A stretch of 64,000 bases of DNA, taken from assembly GCF_900167475.1 (NCBI RefSeq), contig NZ_LT796768.1:3038001-3102000 (forward strand), in the 5' to 3' direction. Source of the DNA: Aeromicrobium choanae. GTDB taxonomy: Bacteria; Actinomycetota; Actinomycetes; Propionibacteriales; Nocardioidaceae. Shown piece by piece: positions 1 through 8,005 of this stretch; the stretch's first letter is position 1, and each line of letters starts with the position of its first letter. The translations under genes and the position numbers were made by a program. The notes under the pieces are model-generated. The model made no database searches and was not told the DNA's origin. It saw only the letters and a list, made by a program, of their open reading frames with translations.

Positions 1-2
1 AC

Positions 3-461
3 GCGATCGCCGCGGCCTCCGGTGTCACCAAGCGCACGCTCTACGACCGGTTCGGCTCCAAGGACGCACTGGTCGCCGCCTACCTGCAGGCTCGCCACGC
101 CGCGTGGTGGGACCGCCTCGAGCAGCGTCTGGCGGGGGCGGCCGCCCCGCGCGTGCTCGCCGTCTTCGACGCCTACGCCCTCGACGCGCCGGCGATCGAC
201 CGGGGCTGTGGGTTCCTCAACGCCGCGGGCGAGCTGCCCGCCGGACACCCCGGGCACGCCGTGATCCGGGCCCACAAGACGGCGGTGCGCAGCAAGCTCG
301 AGGAGCTGCTCCGCGCGGACGGCCCCGACGCGCCCGACGCCGCCGCGCTCGCCGATCACCTGTTCCTCCTGCTGGAGGGCGGGGTCGCGCAGCGCGGGAT
401 CGACGGCGACGGACGGATGCTCGCCGTGGCGCGGGACATCGCCGAACGGCTCGTCGGCTAA
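3..461 (+). CDS. TetR-family regulator, C-terminal part (5' end outside window)
   Basis: The reading frame is open from the window edge and ends in TAA. Its first visible residues (AIAAASGVTKRTLYDRFGSK) are the second half of a TetR-type helix-turn-helix, with the usual T-L-Y-x-R-F-x-S-K recognition helix. The remaining ~130 residues form a helical ligand-binding domain containing the phrase DRGCGFLNAAGELP, common in TetR proteins of this length. It should be a DNA-binding repressor responding to a small molecule, but the ligand cannot be read from the sequence. The stop overlaps by four bases the stop of the convergent VOC gene. The true start lies upstream of base 1. Confidence 0.85.
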   Translation, partial: AIAAASGVTKRTLYDRFGSKDALVAAYLQARHAAWWDRLEQRLAGAAAPRVLAVFDAYALDAPAIDRGCGFLNAAGELPAGHPGHAVIRAHKTAVRSKLEELLRADGPDAPDAAALADHLFLLLEGGVAQRGIDGDGRMLAVARDIAERLVG

Positions 462-826
462 GCGGCCGGGAACCCGCCAACCCGCACGAGGTTCCCGTGC
501 AGGTCGATTACGTGGAACTCGGTCGCACCCCACGGCTCGTCGCGCGGGGAGCTCAGGACCGCCGGCTCCGGGACCTCGGCGCGACTCCACTGCGCGTGAC
601 ATGCGCGCGCCGCCTCGGGATCGGGGAAGCGGACGTAGCAGGCGACGTCGTTCGTCCAGCGGTCGACCGTGGCGTCGAGCCAGAAGTGCAGCTCGATCGC
701 GAGGTCCTCGTGACGCAGGACCAGGTACTCGTCCCACCGCCCGCGGGTGGTGAAGCCGAAGCGCTCCCAGAATCGCGCCGTGACGTCGAGGTCGGCGCTC
801 GGCAGGATGGGGATGGTCTCGGTCAC
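458..826 (-). CDS. VOC (glyoxalase/bleomycin-resistance) family protein
   Basis: This 122-residue protein has the two short beta-alpha-beta-beta-beta modules of the vicinal oxygen chelate fold. It opens with T-I-P-I-L-P-S-A-D-L-D-V-T-A-R-F-W and closes with F-H-V-I-D-L-H-G-N-L-V-R-V-G, the usual metal-site strand and exit motif. The family includes bleomycin-binding proteins, glyoxalases and dioxygenases; this small bleomycin-type member may simply sequester a compound. The start is GTG. A GACACT hexamer ends six bases before it, so a leaderless message is likely. It faces trpF divergently. Substrate unknown. Confidence 0.8.
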   Translation of the reverse strand: MTETIPILPSADLDVTARFWERFGFTTRGRWDEYLVLRHEDLAIELHFWLDATVDRWTNDVACYVRFPDPEAARACHAQWSRAEVPEPAVLSSPRDEPWGATEFHVIDLHGNLVRVGGFPAA

Positions 827-832
827 GCGGCC

Positions 833-838
833 AGTGTC
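833..838 (-). promoter_or_regulatory. -10-like hexamer for leaderless VOC transcript
   Basis: GACACT on the minus strand ends six bases before the GTG at 826, which puts the expected transcription start at the start codon. No Shine-Dalgarno sequence fits between them. Confidence 0.4.
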
Positions 839-885
839 TCCCGCCGTGGGGCCACCGGGCCAGGGCGGACTGGGAGGATGGACGC

Positions 886-1491
886 GTGTACGTCAAGATC
901 TGCGGCCTCCGCACGGCCGATCACGCGCAGACCGCGATCGAGGCGGGGGCCCACGCTGTCGGCGTGGTGATGAACCGGACCAGCGCGCGCCGCGCCAGCG
1001 ACGACGAGGCGCGAGCCGTGATCGAGGCCTCGCGTGGCAGCGCCGACACCGTGCTGGTCGTCAACGACATGCCGGCGGAGCACGCCGCGCGCACCGCGCG
1101 GCGGCTCGGGTTCGACGTGCTCCAGCTGCACGGCAGGGCCTACGGCGAGCAGGACTTCGCCGCCGCGCTCGAGGTCGTCCCGCGGGTCTGGCGGGCGACC
1201 TCGCTCGACCTCGACCCGCCGCTGGAGGTGGGTGCGTGGGGCGAGGAAGTGCTGCTGCTCGACGCGCCGAAGCCGGGGTCGGGGGAGCGGTGGGACCTCT
1301 CGGACCTCGCCGATCGCGCGCCGGACGGCACGTGGATGGTCGCCGGGGGCCTCTCCCCGGCGAACGTCCGGGAGGCCGTCGACGCCGTCCGTCCGTGGGG
1401 CGTCGACGTCTCGAGCGGTGTGGAGACGGCGCCCGGCGAGAAGTCCTCGGAGCTCATTCGCGCCTTCGTGGAGGCGGCGCTGCGGGCCTGA
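886..1491 (+). CDS. trpF: Phosphoribosylanthranilate isomerase
   Basis: TrpF converts N-(5-phosphoribosyl)anthranilate to CdRP in tryptophan synthesis in the cytoplasm. The 201-residue protein starts with the family signature Y-V-K-I-C-G-L-R, giving catalytic Cys6 as general base. It has L-Q-L-H-G at 80–83 and the general acid Asp126 in L-L-L-D-A-P-K-P-G, followed by the phosphate-binding A-G-G-L-S-P-A-N-V loop. The length is normal for a monofunctional (beta/alpha)8 enzyme. The GTG start at 886 is preceded by GGGAGG (872–877); an ATG at 878 is out of frame. No other trp gene is nearby, so it stands outside a trp operon. Some actinobacteria lack trpF and use PriA instead; this one has a dedicated enzyme. 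Confidence 0.93.
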   Translation: MYVKICGLRTADHAQTAIEAGAHAVGVVMNRTSARRASDDEARAVIEASRGSADTVLVVNDMPAEHAARTARRLGFDVLQLHGRAYGEQDFAAALEVVPRVWRATSLDLDPPLEVGAWGEEVLLLDAPKPGSGERWDLSDLADRAPDGTWMVAGGLSPANVREAVDAVRPWGVDVSSGVETAPGEKSSELIRAFVEAALRA

Positions 1492-1584
1492 GCCCACCCG
1501 CCCCACCGGGCGGTTGCGCGTGAACCCGTGCCCTCGCGACAGTGGGAGCAGCGGAACCCTCCGCGACGGGGTGGGAGGCGTGAC

Positions 1585-1764
1585 ATGGCCAACGGCACGG
1601 CGGCCGCCGGCGGCGGCGCGATCTACGGTCTCGGGATGTTCGGCGCGTGGGTGTGGTTCTGGACCGAGGCCGACGGCCTCTGGGAGCACCTCTACGCGAT
1701 CTTCCAGGGCCTCTTCTGGCCCGCCTACATGGTCTACGAGGCGTTCGCGGCGCTGGCGTCCTGA
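1585..1764 (+). CDS. Small hydrophobic protein, function unknown
   Basis: A 59-residue protein starting at ATG 1585 behind GGGAGG (1573–1578). After a short Gly/Ala-rich head it has one or two aromatic, hydrophobic stretches (G-M-F-G-A-W-V-W-F-W and L-F-W-P-A-Y-M-V-Y), which suggest insertion in or on the membrane. Small Trp-rich proteins of this look are often found in actinobacteria without assigned function. A longer reading from 1528 is possible but lacks a ribosome site and would add an Arg-rich head unlike the rest. It lies alone between trpF and the convergent Rrf2 gene. Confidence 0.6.
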   Translation: MANGTAAAGGGAIYGLGMFGAWVWFWTEADGLWEHLYAIFQGLFWPAYMVYEAFAALAS

Positions 1765-1777
1765 CGACGCCGGGTGC

Positions 1778-2236
1778 TCAGCGAGAGTGCCAGGCCTCGA
1801 TGTGCTCGGTGCGCTTCATGACCGACGACGGCAGCTCGCCCTCGGCGAGCTGCTCGATCGTGACCGTCTCCAGCACCTCGCGCAGGGCGTCGCGCGCGGC
1901 GATCCACACCGGCTTGAGGATCTCGGCGCGGCCGTTGTACTCCACGGCCTCGGGGCGCAGCCCGTAGATCGAGACGATGGGCCCGTCGACCGCGCGGAAG
2001 ACGTCGGCGACGGTGACCGCGTACGGAGGGCGAGCCATCCGCCAGCCGCCGGACTGCCCGCGTTGCGACAGCAGGATGCCCGCCTTGCGCAGGTCGCCCA
2101 GGATCGACTGCAGGAAGCCGTGGGGGATGTCCTGACGACGGCCCAGTTCGTCGGCGGTGACGGGCTTGTCGCCCGGTTCGGCCGCCAACTCGATCAGCGC
2201 CCGCAGCGCGTAGTCGGACTTCGTCGAGACTCTCAC
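1778..2236 (-). CDS. Rrf2-family transcriptional regulator without cluster cysteines
   Basis: A 152-residue winged-helix regulator. The start is set at GTG 2236, giving the typical opening R-V-S-T-K-S-D-Y-A-L-R-A-L. The recognition helix and wing follow (I-P-H-G-F-L-Q-S-I-L-G-D-L-R-K-A-G, then R-G-Q-S-G-G-W). Rrf2 proteins such as IscR, NsrR and RsrR often bind an Fe-S cluster through cysteines after the wing, but this protein has no cysteine at all, so cluster sensing of that kind is excluded. It is divergent from the asparaginase gene with 50 bases between the starts, so control of itself and that neighbour is plausible. An upstream extension to 2416 is Arg-rich and runs through the asparaginase gene. 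Confidence 0.85.
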   Translation of the reverse strand: MRVSTKSDYALRALIELAAEPGDKPVTADELGRRQDIPHGFLQSILGDLRKAGILLSQRGQSGGWRMARPPYAVTVADVFRAVDGPIVSIYGLRPEAVEYNGRAEILKPVWIAARDALREVLETVTIEQLAEGELPSSVMKRTEHIEAWHSR

Positions 2237-2274
2237 CGCTCCAGTGTCCCAAAGCCGACCCGCCATTCCGTGGC

Positions 2275-2280
2275 TATCCT
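2275..2280 (+). promoter_or_regulatory. -10-like hexamer TATCCT for leaderless asparaginase mRNA
   Basis: TATCCT ends six bases before the GTG at 2287, and no ribosome-binding sequence lies between them. This supports the chosen GTG start and a leaderless transcript. Confidence 0.5.
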
Positions 2281-2286
2281 CCGAAT

Positions 2287-3291
2287 GTGACGACTGAAGC
2301 CGCTTTCCCCGACGTCTCCACCCGGACCGCCGCCCCGCTCGCGCACGTCGTGCGGGGTGATCTCGTCGAATCGGTGCACCTCGGCCACCTCGTCGCCCTG
2401 GCGGCGGACGGCACACCCGTGCTGACGCTCGGCGACCCGGAGGTCACGATGTGGCCGCGCTCCAGCGTCAAGCCGTTCCAGGCCGTCGCGATGGTCCGCC
2501 ACGGGCTCGACCTCCCCGAGCGCCTCATGGCACTGGCGGCGGCGAGCCACAACGGCGAGCCCGACCACATCGCCGGCGCGCTCGCGATCCTCGCCCGCGC
2601 CGGGCTCGACGAGCGCGCCCTGCGCAACACTCCGGATCTGCCGTGGGGGACCACGGCGATGCGCGACTGGCTGGAGAGCGGCCAGGGTCCCGAGCAGATC
2701 AGCCAGAACTGCTCGGGCAAGCACGCCGCGATGCTGCTCACGTGCGTGACGGCCGGCTGGGACACCGAGACGTACCTCGCGCCGGACCACCCGCTGCAGC
2801 GCGCCGTCCGCGAGACGATCGGGGAGCTCACCGGCGTGCCCGTCACCCACGAGACCGTCGACGGCTGCGGGGCTCCGCTGTTCGCCACCACCGTCACGGG
2901 CCTGGCGCGCGGGTTCGGGCGGCTCGCGGCGTCGCCGCAGCAGGCTCCCGACTCGGCCGAGGCGCGCGTGGCGCACGCGATGTCGACGCACCCGCACATG
3001 GTCGCCGGCGGTCAGCGTCCCACCACCACCCTGATGCGTGCGGTGCCCGGGCTGGTGGCGAAGGACGGCGCCGACGGGATCTTCGCGGCCGGCCTGCCCG
3101 ACGGGCGGGCCGTGGCCTTCAAGGTGCTCGACGGGGCGGAGCGTCCGCTGGCTCCCGTGCTGGTGACGGCGCTCGACGCGCTCGGTGCGTTCGCCGGGGA
3201 CGGCGTCGACCACGAGGCGGTGGAGTCGCTGCGCGAGCGCGCCGTGCTGGGCGCTGGCCGGGCCGTCGGAGCGATCCGCGCGGCCTTCTGA
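2287..3291 (+). CDS. L-asparaginase, asparaginase II (Rhizobium etli ReAV-like) family
   Basis: This 334-residue protein belongs to the asparaginase II family (Pfam PF06089), unrelated to the E. coli enzymes. It hydrolyses L-asparagine to aspartate and ammonia. The motifs known from ReAV are visible: a Ser-x-x-Lys pair in S59-S60-V-K62, a second serine in A-A-S-H-N-G-E-P, and the zinc-site cluster N-C142-S-G-K145-H146 with C194 in D-G-C-G-A-P-L-F. There is no signal peptide, so it acts in the cytoplasm. The start is GTG, probably leaderless. It is divergent from a cysteine-free Rrf2 regulator, which may control it. Confidence 0.85.
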   Translation: MTTEAAFPDVSTRTAAPLAHVVRGDLVESVHLGHLVALAADGTPVLTLGDPEVTMWPRSSVKPFQAVAMVRHGLDLPERLMALAAASHNGEPDHIAGALAILARAGLDERALRNTPDLPWGTTAMRDWLESGQGPEQISQNCSGKHAAMLLTCVTAGWDTETYLAPDHPLQRAVRETIGELTGVPVTHETVDGCGAPLFATTVTGLARGFGRLAASPQQAPDSAEARVAHAMSTHPHMVAGGQRPTTTLMRAVPGLVAKDGADGIFAAGLPDGRAVAFKVLDGAERPLAPVLVTALDALGAFAGDGVDHEAVESLRERAVLGAGRAVGAIRAAF

Positions 3292-3292
3292 G

Positions 3293-3475
3293 CTAGTCCG
3301 CCCGCCGGCGCACCCAGGCGATCACGGCCGCGTCGCTCGTCCGGAACCGCTCGACCTCCTCGCCCCCGTCGCACCGGCACAGGACGACCTCGGCGCCTGC
3401 GGCGTCGGTCTCCTCGAGGCGACACGTCCCGCCGTGGGTGACCCAGCGCTCGAGCTGGTCGATCGCGGAGGTCAT
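3293..3475 (-). CDS. Small conserved-type protein downstream of the phosphodiesterase gene
   Basis: A 60-residue protein starting at ATG 3475, whose ATGA overlaps the stop of the upstream phosphodiesterase gene, so the two are translationally coupled. It is soluble and acidic, with three cysteines in T-C-R-L-E-E-T-D and V-L-C-R-C-D-G-G-E-E-V-E-R-F. It looks like a compact beta-rich domain with a C-terminal helix. I do not recognise the family. The coupling suggests co-expression rather than a shared reaction. It ends convergently, one base from the asparaginase stop. Confidence 0.6.
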   Translation of the reverse strand: MTSAIDQLERWVTHGGTCRLEETDAAGAEVVLCRCDGGEEVERFRTSDAAVIAWVRRRAD

Positions 3476-5514
3476 GCTTTGGCCGCCCACGTGCGCAGCT
3501 GACGGTGTACGTTCCAGGCGCCGACGATGACGGGGGAGTCACCCAGCTCCGGCACGTGCTCGACGAGCTCGGGGTCGATCTTCCATTCGCGGGGATGGAT
3601 CAGCACGGCATGGTTCTGCGGGCCGCCGATGCCGCCGTGCGACCCGACCTGGCCCTCGAAGGCGTGGATGCCGCCGAGCTCGTCGACGGTGGAGATCACG
3701 ACGAGGTCGCCGGCGTCCTCCAGCGCGTGCAGTCGCGCGAGGTCGTGTGCGGTGCGGGACGGGTAGCCGCGGAGGGGATCGTTCCCCGTGGAGCCGCCGT
3801 CGGGACCGAGACCGCGCGTGCCGTCGGGCCCGAGGACGAGGGGAGCTCCCGCCTCGTCGGTGGCCAGCACGAGGCCGACTCCCGGACTGGCCAGCAGGCC
3901 CGGCACGAGGCGCGGCCATGCGGCGTCCACCTCGGCGAGCGTGGGCCGCGAGTCCCTCCGCGGGAACCACACCATGCCGAGGTTGCCACCACCCGTGACG
4001 ACCACCTCGGGATCGGCGGAGTCGGACACGACCTTCTCCGGGCGGCGCTTGCCCTCGCCGACGACGGAGGAGGCCAGCGCGTTCAGCGGGCCGAGCTCCT
4101 CGCCGCCTCCGGTCGTGGTGAGCAGCGAGGCTCCGCCGCGGTCGGGACGCATGAGCGCCGCGACGTGGTCGGGGAACGAGGAGCCGGTCAGCTGGGAGAA
4201 CGGTGCACCGAGGCTCTGCCCGTGGTCGGAGACCAGCACCAGGTCGTACGGGGTGGCGACCGAGCGCGCGACGTCCTCGAGCGCGGCGAGGACGCCGTCG
4301 AGACCCTCGATCGCGCGCATCGCCTCGGGTCGCTCCGGACCCGCGTGGTGCGCGATCTCGTCGTAGTCGACGAAGTCCACGAAGATCATCGGCGAGCCGC
4401 TCGCCATCTCCTCGGCGACGAGCGACAGGTTGAGCTTGCGCAGCAGCACGTTCGTGACGCCGCGCAGCACCACGTAGCCGCCCTTGCGTGGGATGCGCGG
4501 CTGCACGTCGCGCGCGCGCTGGCGGTAGCCCTGGTGGAGCTCCTTCAGCACCTCGCCGATCGTCATCACGAGAGCGCCGGGCAGCAGGAACGGGCGGATG
4601 AAGAAGGAAAGGTAAGCCGACCCGGAGCCGAGGTCGCGGGCACGGGTCGCCTTGCTGATCGTGAGGAAGGCCCGTGACGAGCCGCCCGTGTACGTGGTGC
4701 TGATGGCGCTGCCCTCGGTCAGCAGCCCCGAGTCGGGCGGGAACCGCGACTCGACGAGGCGTGAGTCGGCGGGGTTGCCCGCGGCGAGCAGCCGGCCCGA
4801 CCGTCGGTCCCACCATCGGAACGCGGGCACGTCGGGGCTGCCGTGGAGGAACCCGGCCATGCTGGCGGGGGTCGTGCACGGGATGGTGGCCCACCACCCG
4901 CTGAGCGTGTGGCTCGAGCCGATCCAGCGGGCGATGTTGGGAGCCTGGCCGCCGGCGATGGCGCGTCGCAGCACGGGCAGAGCCAGTCCGTCGAGCTGCA
5001 CGATGAGCATCCCGCGCCCATCGGGGTCCGTCCGGGAGCGCAGGGCACGCGAGGTGCGGGCGGTGGCGGCGCCCACCACGTAGCCGCTGTCGGTGGCCCC
5101 GGAGAACCAGCGGCCGACCGCCATCACCGCCGAGGCGACCAGCAGCACGACGACCGTGTCCCCGACGGTCAGATTCGCTCGAGCGCCCGCGCTGATGGCG
5201 GCGCCGAGGACGAGCACCTGGGCGCCCAGCCCGAGAGCCATCGCGAGCAGCACGCTGCCGCGCGAGGCCAGTACGCGCAGCGGAGTGGCGAGGACGACGT
5301 CCACCAGGAACATCGCCACCATGACGACGAGGACCAGCTCGAGCTCGTCGTAGACCTCCTCGCCCACGGCGAGGAGGCCCAGGGTCACCGCGACCCCGGT
5401 GACCACGACCGACCACAGGGCTTGCAGGAGGTCGGGCACGCGGGGCACCCAGCGCGATCGGCGTTGGGCGGTCACCGGCGCATCGGCCCAGCCGACGGGC
5501 GTGGTCTGGCTCAC
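3472..5514 (-). CDS. Membrane-anchored type I phosphodiesterase/nucleotide pyrophosphatase-like protein
   Basis: The 680-residue protein begins at GTG 5514, in a GTGA overlap with the MBL gene. Residues ~25–140 contain about four membrane segments (W-S-V-V-V-T-G-V-A-V-T-L-G-L-L; L-V-L-V-V-M-V-A-M-F-L). The rest is an alkaline-phosphatase-superfamily domain. It has a metal Asp in M-L-I-V-Q-L-D-G, a probable nucleophile Thr in I-P-C-T-T-P-A-S-M-A, F-V-D-Y-D-E-I-A-H-H-A-G and L-V-S-D-H-G-Q-S-L-G, all metal-site motifs of nucleotide pyrophosphatase/phosphodiesterases. Similar actinobacterial proteins are often annotated as 'phage holin family' from the N-terminal membrane part. The substrate is unknown; a lipid or nucleotide phosphodiester at the cell surface is an inference. 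Confidence 0.8.
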   Translation of the reverse strand: MSQTTPVGWADAPVTAQRRSRWVPRVPDLLQALWSVVVTGVAVTLGLLAVGEEVYDELELVLVVMVAMFLVDVVLATPLRVLASRGSVLLAMALGLGAQVLVLGAAISAGARANLTVGDTVVVLLVASAVMAVGRWFSGATDSGYVVGAATARTSRALRSRTDPDGRGMLIVQLDGLALPVLRRAIAGGQAPNIARWIGSSHTLSGWWATIPCTTPASMAGFLHGSPDVPAFRWWDRRSGRLLAAGNPADSRLVESRFPPDSGLLTEGSAISTTYTGGSSRAFLTISKATRARDLGSGSAYLSFFIRPFLLPGALVMTIGEVLKELHQGYRQRARDVQPRIPRKGGYVVLRGVTNVLLRKLNLSLVAEEMASGSPMIFVDFVDYDEIAHHAGPERPEAMRAIEGLDGVLAALEDVARSVATPYDLVLVSDHGQSLGAPFSQLTGSSFPDHVAALMRPDRGGASLLTTTGGGEELGPLNALASSVVGEGKRRPEKVVSDSADPEVVVTGGGNLGMVWFPRRDSRPTLAEVDAAWPRLVPGLLASPGVGLVLATDEAGAPLVLGPDGTRGLGPDGGSTGNDPLRGYPSRTAHDLARLHALEDAGDLVVISTVDELGGIHAFEGQVGSHGGIGGPQNHAVLIHPREWKIDPELVEHVPELGDSPVIVGAWNVHRQLRTWAAKA

Positions 5515-6287
5515 ACGGGCATGCTCCCACGCGGCAGGGGCGTGCGGACACCCATCGGCGGCATCACGACGCGGGCGCCGAGCCCGGCACCCGCGGCAGC
5601 GGCCCGGAACCGCGGCGCCGGTCGCTGGAACCACTGCTCGTGGGTCGGGCCGGAGGAGCGCAGCACCACCGGCCAGTACGTGCCGTGGTGGACAGGCAGG
5701 ATCCAGCGGGCGCCCACGGCACGGACTGCCTCGACGGCCTGCTCGGGGTCGAGGTGGCCGTCGCCGAGGGAGGGCCCCCAGCCGCCGATCGGCACCAGTG
5801 CGAGGTCGACCGGCTCGACCGCCCCGAAGTCCATCACGCCGGTGTCGCCCGGGTACCAGCACGTGGCACCGTCACGGCCGAAGCGAAAGCCCAGGGAGGT
5901 GGCCTCTGCGGCGCCCGGTCGCTTGTCGCGGCGGCCGTCGTGACGCGCGGGCAGCACCTCGACGTCCACACCGGCGACCGTGAGCCGGTCACCCGGCACG
6001 ACCTCGATCGTCTCGAGGCGCTCGAGCGAGCGCACGGCCTTCACGGCACCTCGCGGGACCACGATCGGCACCGCGTCGTCGAACCGGCGCAGCGTCGGCA
6101 GGTGCAGGTGGTCGTGGTGCAGGTGAGAGATCAGCACGAGGTCCGCACGGGTGGCGTGCGCCGGGGGCGGCTCCGAGGCGCGCCGCACGTGGAACAGCCG
6201 GCGGGACATCAGGGGGTCGGTCACCACGGTGGCCCCCGGGAGCTCGACCGTGACGAACGAGTGTCCCCACCACGTGACGGCAGTCAT
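5511..6287 (-). CDS. MBL-fold metal-dependent hydrolase (UlaG/RomA-like)
   Basis: A 258-residue metallo-beta-lactamase-fold protein. The sequence opens with V-T-W-W-G-H-S-F-V, and the metal-binding motif is I-S-H-L-H-H-D-H-L. Later ligands are the Asp in Y-P-G-D-T-G-V-M and the His in I-L-P-V-H-H-G-T-Y-W. This layout matches the UlaG/NAPE-PLD-like branch that acts on lactones or phosphodiesters. No signal peptide is seen. The gene overlaps the following membrane phosphodiesterase by four bases (GTGA), so both are made together. A role in phospholipid or phosphodiester turnover for the pair is an inference. Confidence 0.82.
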   Translation of the reverse strand: MTAVTWWGHSFVTVELPGATVVTDPLMSRRLFHVRRASEPPPAHATRADLVLISHLHHDHLHLPTLRRFDDAVPIVVPRGAVKAVRSLERLETIEVVPGDRLTVAGVDVEVLPARHDGRRDKRPGAAEATSLGFRFGRDGATCWYPGDTGVMDFGAVEPVDLALVPIGGWGPSLGDGHLDPEQAVEAVRAVGARWILPVHHGTYWPVVLRSSGPTHEQWFQRPAPRFRAAAAGAGLGARVVMPPMGVRTPLPRGSMPV

Positions 6288-6337
6288 GCCTCAGTGTGGC
6301 CCCTCCATGGGCCGAAGTGACAAGAGACGCCGCCAAG

Positions 6338-6354
6338 TTGTGCACGACGCACAA
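6338..6354. promoter_or_regulatory. Perfect dyad TTGTGC-N5-GCACAA, probable operator
   Basis: A 17-base perfect inverted repeat lies in the 230-base gap between the MBL gene (minus) and the acyl-CoA ligase gene (plus). Further GTGCAC cores occur nearby at about 6390, 6463 and 6482. It is a good candidate operator for the ligase–DUF3556–oxidase–PucR operon; the protein that binds it is not known. Confidence 0.55.
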
Positions 6355-6517
6355 GGCGTGCGTGCCATGCGCCCCCGTTTGTCCGTGGTGCACAGTCCGG
6401 GCCCCAAAGTTCTGCCGAAACGCAGGTTCAGCAGGCCTGGAGGGTGCCCTAGCGTCCACGCATGTGGTGCACGTCACATCCGTGCACGTCGACCGTGAAG
6501 AACCGGAAGGATGCCCG

Positions 6518-7981
6518 ATGACCCTGCCGTACCTGGCCGACGCACTGGCCGAGCGGTTCGGTGCCGCGCCGGCCGTCGCGGACGACCGACTGTCCCTCAC
6601 CTTCGCCGAGCTCGACGCCCGCGTCGACGCCGTGGCGGGGCGACTGGCGCAGGAGGGCTTCGGACGAGGCGACGTGCTGGCCGTCATGCTGCCGAACCGG
6701 GTGGAGCTGGTCGTGTGCCTGTTCGCCGCTTGGCGACTCGGCGGGGTGGCGACCCCGGTGAACCCGGCCTTCACGCAGGTCGAGGCCACCCATCAGGTGA
6801 CCGACTCCGGCGCTCGCCTCATCGTCGTCGAGAGTGACGACGCACCGACCGGCGGCGCCCGACCCGTCACCGTGGCTTCCCTCGCCACGGCCACCCCCAC
6901 GGGCGCCGCCCCGGTCGAGCTCGCGCCGGACGACCTGGCGCTGCTGGTCTACACGAGCGGATCCACCGGTCGTCCCAAGGGCGTCATGCTCAGTCACGCG
7001 AACGTCGACGCGATGTCGGACACGATGGCGCGCCACATGGAGCTGGACGCCGACGACCACTGCCTGCTGATCCTTCCCCTGTTCCACGTCAACGCCGTGA
7101 TGGTCTCGCTGCTGGCCCCGTTGCGGGTCGGGGGCCGGCTCACGATCGTCGGTCGCTTCAGCCCCCCGACCTTCTTCGACGAGGTCGAGCGGATCCGGCC
7201 CACGTACTTCTCCGCCGTGCCCACGATCTACGCGCTGCTGGCGTCCCTGCCGGACGAGGTGCGGCCCGACACGTCGTCGCTGCGCTTCGTCGTGTGCGGG
7301 GCGGCGCCGGTGTCGCAGGAGCTGCTGACCGCCTGCGAGCGGCGCTTCGGCTTCCTCATGGTCGAGGGCTACGGGCTCACCGAGGGCACGTGCGCCTCGG
7401 CCTGCAACCCCGTGGGGCCGGACGCGGTCCGCAAGCTCGGCACGGTCGGCCCGGCCCTGCCGGGGCAGCGGATCGCGATCGGCGGTCCCGACGGCGAGCA
7501 CCTGCCGGTCGGCGAGGTCGGCGAGGTGCTGATCAGCGGCCCCACGGTGATGCAGGGGTACCTCAACCAGCCGCAGGCCACCGTCGACACCGTGGTCGGC
7601 GGCTGGCTGCACACCGGCGACGTCGGCCGCCTCGACGAGGACGGCTACCTGCAGCTGGTCGACCGGATCAAGGACATGATCATCCGCGGCGGCGAGAACC
7701 TGTACCCCAAGGAGATCGAGAACACGATCGCCGGAATCGAGGGCGTCCTCGAGGTCGCGGTCGTCGGCCGCCCCGACGACGTCCTGGGCGAGGTGCCCGT
7801 CGCGTTCGTCGTCGCCTACCCCGGGGCCGTGCTGACCGAGGACGACGTCCTCGCAGCCTGCCGCCGCGAGCTGACCCGGGTGAAGGTCCCCGCCGCCGTC
7901 GACGTCATCGAGGCGTTGCCGAAGAACCCGGTCGGAAAGATCGACAAGCCCACCCTGCGCCGACTCGTGCGCAGCGCCTGA
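6518..7981 (+). CDS. AMP-binding acyl-CoA ligase (FadD-like)
   Basis: This 487-residue ANL-superfamily enzyme activates a carboxylic acid with ATP and joins it to CoA. Visible motifs in order are the P-loop Y-T-S-G-S-T-G-R-P-K-G, E-G-Y-G-L-T-E-G-T, H-T-G-D-V-G-R-L-D-E-D-G-Y, the hinge D-R-I-K-D-M-I-I-R-G-G-E-N, and the C-terminal catalytic Lys in P-K-N-P-V-G-K-I-D-K. ATG 6518 has GGAAGG seven bases upstream; an in-frame extension back to 6296 has no ribosome site and Cys-rich content unlike the family. It is followed by a DUF3556 membrane protein, an FAD oxidoreductase and a PucR regulator. The substrate may be a fatty or aromatic acid and cannot be told from the sequence. Confidence 0.9.
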   Translation: MTLPYLADALAERFGAAPAVADDRLSLTFAELDARVDAVAGRLAQEGFGRGDVLAVMLPNRVELVVCLFAAWRLGGVATPVNPAFTQVEATHQVTDSGARLIVVESDDAPTGGARPVTVASLATATPTGAAPVELAPDDLALLVYTSGSTGRPKGVMLSHANVDAMSDTMARHMELDADDHCLLILPLFHVNAVMVSLLAPLRVGGRLTIVGRFSPPTFFDEVERIRPTYFSAVPTIYALLASLPDEVRPDTSSLRFVVCGAAPVSQELLTACERRFGFLMVEGYGLTEGTCASACNPVGPDAVRKLGTVGPALPGQRIAIGGPDGEHLPVGEVGEVLISGPTVMQGYLNQPQATVDTVVGGWLHTGDVGRLDEDGYLQLVDRIKDMIIRGGENLYPKEIENTIAGIEGVLEVAVVGRPDDVLGEVPVAFVVAYPGAVLTEDDVLAACRRELTRVKVPAAVDVIEALPKNPVGKIDKPTLRRLVRSA

Positions 7982-8005
7982 TCACATCGAGGAAGGTCGA
8001 GGTTC

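Noticed and set aside
5515-5862. N-terminal extension of the membrane phosphodiesterase
   Set aside because: It lies within the coding MBL gene, is Arg/Gly/Pro-rich, and GTG 5514 with a GTGA overlap gives a normal family start.
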